Below, one piece after another: positions 62,415 to 64,000 of a stretch of 64,000 nucleotides of DNA. Position numbers and translations under genes: made by a program. How positions within the stretch are numbered: the stretch's first letter is position 1; each line of letters begins with the position of its first letter. Source of the DNA: Flavobacterium zepuense (GTDB lineage Bacteria > Bacteroidota > Bacteroidia > Flavobacteriales > Flavobacteriaceae); NCBI RefSeq assembly GCF_007097145.1, contig NZ_VJVZ01000005.1, positions 186,001 through 250,000 of the forward strand. Direction: 5' to 3'. Under the pieces are notes generated by a model. The model did no database searches, had not been told where the DNA came from, and worked only from the letters and a program-made list of their open reading frames with translations.

Positions 62415-63365
62415 TTATAAAGTTTCGCTGACTTTATAGCGCTCTTCGTTGTTTTTTGTACGAAGGATTATTTCGCCTAAAAAGCCTGCCAAAAACAGCT
62501 GCGTACCTATTATCATGGTAGCCAGTGCTATGTAAAACCAGGGATTATCGGTAATTAATATGGCCCTTTCGTGCATATACAATTTATACAGCTTGTTAAT
62601 GCCTATATATACTGCCGACGACAAACCTATTAAAAACATAAGCACACCCAGCGCCCCAAAAAGGTGCATGGGCCTTTTACCAAAACGCGACAGGAACCAA
62701 ATGGTAATAAGGTCTAAGAAACCGTTTATAAAACGTTCCATACCAAATTTAGTGGTACCATATTTACGCGCCTGGTGAATAACTATTTTTTCGCCTATTT
62801 TGCCAAAACCGGCATTTTTAGCAAGTACAGGTATGTAGCGGTGCATTTCGCCACTAACCTCTATATTTTTAACTACTTTTTGTTTGTATGCTTTTAACCC
62901 ACAGTTAAAATCATGCAGCTTAACGCCCGATGTTTTCCTGGCAGCCCAGTTAAACAGTTTAGACGGCATATTTTTAGATAGGATAGAATCGTAACGCTTT
63001 TTTTTCCAGCCGGAAACTAAATCGAGTCCGCCGGAAGTTACCATGCTGTACAATCCCGGAATTTCTTCGGGGCTGTCCTGCAAATCGGCATCCATGGTAA
63101 TAATAACATCGCCTTGAGCCTTTGCAAAACCGGCATGAAGGGCTTGCGACTTGCCGTAGTTTTTAAAAAACTTTATGCCCTTTACATTAAGGTCTTTTTG
63201 GGCAAGTTGCTGTATTATAGGCCAGGAATCATCGGTACTACCATCATCAATAAAAATAACCTCATAACTATAGTTGTTCTGGGTCATTACCGATACGATC
63301 CACTGGTGGAGTTCCTTAAGAGATTCTTCTTCGTTTAAAAGGGGGATAACTATAGATAAGTTCAT
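62415..63365 (-). CDS. Glycosyltransferase family 2 (DPM1/GtrB-like)
   Basis: 316 residues. GT2 domain (~1-230) with VIPLLNEEESL, FIDDGSTDDSW and MDADLQD, followed by two C-terminal transmembrane helices (~233-255 and ~275-300). This resembles polyprenyl-phosphate sugar transferases (GtrB/DPM1 type), which load a sugar on undecaprenyl phosphate. It starts 3 bp after DUF4199 and precedes the mutase. Confidence 0.88.
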   Translation of the reverse strand: MNLSIVIPLLNEEESLKELHQWIVSVMTQNNYSYEVIFIDDGSTDDSWPIIQQLAQKDLNVKGIKFFKNYGKSQALHAGFAKAQGDVIITMDADLQDSPEEIPGLYSMVTSGGLDLVSGWKKKRYDSILSKNMPSKLFNWAARKTSGVKLHDFNCGLKAYKQKVVKNIEVSGEMHRYIPVLAKNAGFGKIGEKIVIHQARKYGTTKFGMERFINGFLDLITIWFLSRFGKRPMHLFGALGVLMFLIGLSSAVYIGINKLYKLYMHERAILITDNPWFYIALATMIIGTQLFLAGFLGEIILRTKNNEERYKVSETL

Positions 63366-63368
63366 GTA

Positions 63369-63926
63369 TTAAAATGCTCCCGGATTTTCTTTTTTAACAA
63401 TGGCGCCAATAATAAGGCCGTTTATTAACCCTATAAAAGCATAAATAAGCATAGACATTGGCAACATAACATAAGGTTTCATGAATAGTTCTGCAACCTG
63501 TATTCCCATTTCCAGCTGCTCGGCTGTCATGTTAGGATTTTGTGCAACCATACCCTCTTTAGCTTTTTGCAGCATTTCTGCCTGTAGCTCGGGCAATACC
63601 ATATTAAATATAATGTTGAATACACCTAAGACCAAAGCAGCAATAACGGTTACAATTACACCTGCTTTAAGTGCTTGTGCCAGTGTTATATATCCGCCCG
63701 ATAATTTTTTATATTGATTACAGGCCAGGAAAATAAAAATCATTGGCAGTACTATATAATTAAGTAAAGAATTTACTACAGCTATTGCACCGCCATTTTG
63801 CGGATTAATGTCAAGGGCATAAAAAACAACAAATTCAATAATTAATACAAGCCCAAATACAACTCCATAACTTAGGGCAGCTTTTGCAGGCTTTACAGGT
63901 GGCGTAATTGTAATTTTTTCATCCAT
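63369..63926 (-). CDS. DUF4199 membrane protein
   Basis: 185 residues, four transmembrane helices (~18-37, ~48-65, ~85-108, ~152-175) with a polar segment carrying NPNMTAEQLEMG in the third loop. DUF4199 family; it frequently stands immediately before this GT2 gene in Flavobacteriia by my recollection. Function unknown. It is the first gene of the leftward operon; the 74 bp to the window edge contain its promoter. Confidence 0.85.
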   Translation of the reverse strand: MDEKITITPPVKPAKAALSYGVVFGLVLIIEFVVFYALDINPQNGGAIAVVNSLLNYIVLPMIFIFLACNQYKKLSGGYITLAQALKAGVIVTVIAALVLGVFNIIFNMVLPELQAEMLQKAKEGMVAQNPNMTAEQLEMGIQVAELFMKPYVMLPMSMLIYAFIGLINGLIIGAIVKKENPGAF

Positions 63927-64000
63927 GGTATTTGTTTGTTTGGTTTAAGCAACAAATATACTAAATCCGCCTTTATGTGCTGTTAAAAAAGTGTTGTGGA

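Overview
The window looks like a chromosomal segment of a Flavobacteriaceae bacterium, probably Flavobacterium or a close relative. The evidence is a SusC/SusD pair with a one-protein hybrid two-component regulator, PorT-type outer-membrane barrels, 7TMR-DISM histidine kinases, DUF5686, DUF4199 and DUF4256 proteins, lipoproteins with Bacteroidetes-style lipoboxes, AT-rich intergenic DNA and few Shine-Dalgarno sequences. I see no rRNA, tRNA, insertion sequence, prophage or CRISPR array.

Region by region. 1-2.4 kb: the start of a TPR sensor protein (cut by the window edge), a divergent VWA lipoprotein and a small unknown gene. 2.7-8.5 kb: a signalling operon of two paralogous 7TMR-DISM histidine kinases, a single-domain response regulator and a receiver-class III nucleotide cyclase fusion. 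8.6-26.3 kb: a polysaccharide utilisation locus (PUL) with susC, susD, three GH43-type enzymes, two GH5-like clan GH-A enzymes and an aldose 1-epimerase in one leftward operon, then a divergent hybrid two-component regulator (HTCS) and a convergent GH42 beta-galactosidase. The enzyme set suggests a glycan rich in arabinose, xylose and/or galactose, such as pectin side chains or hemicellulose; the exact substrate cannot be read from sequence. 26.4-30.4 kb: a TonB-dependent receptor plus beta-propeller phytase, probably a phytate or organic-phosphate unit. 30.7-34 kb: a hyaluronan-synthase-like glycosyltransferase, DUF4256 and a lone GH43 with Asp at the usual general-acid Glu position. 34-41.4 kb: DUF5686 protein and aroQ, five small outer-membrane barrels, then xerD. 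41.5-43.4 kb: PAS histidine kinase and response regulator. 43.5-50.2 kb: TetR regulator and a complete tripartite RND efflux operon. 50.3-52.7 kb: rny, a 6S-like RNA, zapA and a coiled-coil partner. 52.9-57.9 kb: M23 peptidase, TonB-dependent receptor and an EF-hand-like lipoprotein. 57.9-63.9 kb: DUF2971, then a leftward operon DUF4199 - GT2 - phosphosugar mutase - ABC exporter.

The most interesting points are regulatory. (i) A motif close to ACTATATCGTTATAGT recurs in four promoter regions: susC/HTCS, GH42, the lone GH43 and the barrel pair at 38.1/38.4 kb, where it is the core of a perfect 14-bp inverted repeat. This suggests one regulator links the PUL with scattered genes. (ii) A CTTAAC-N3-GTTAAG palindrome occurs once at the tetR promoter and three times, 73 and 72 bp apart, before the efflux operon. 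(iii) A 12-bp-arm palindrome with an extra half-site lies between the phytase-linked receptor and the glycosyltransferase. (iv) Hairpins follow susD and precede the phytase start, and may set expression ratios within operons.
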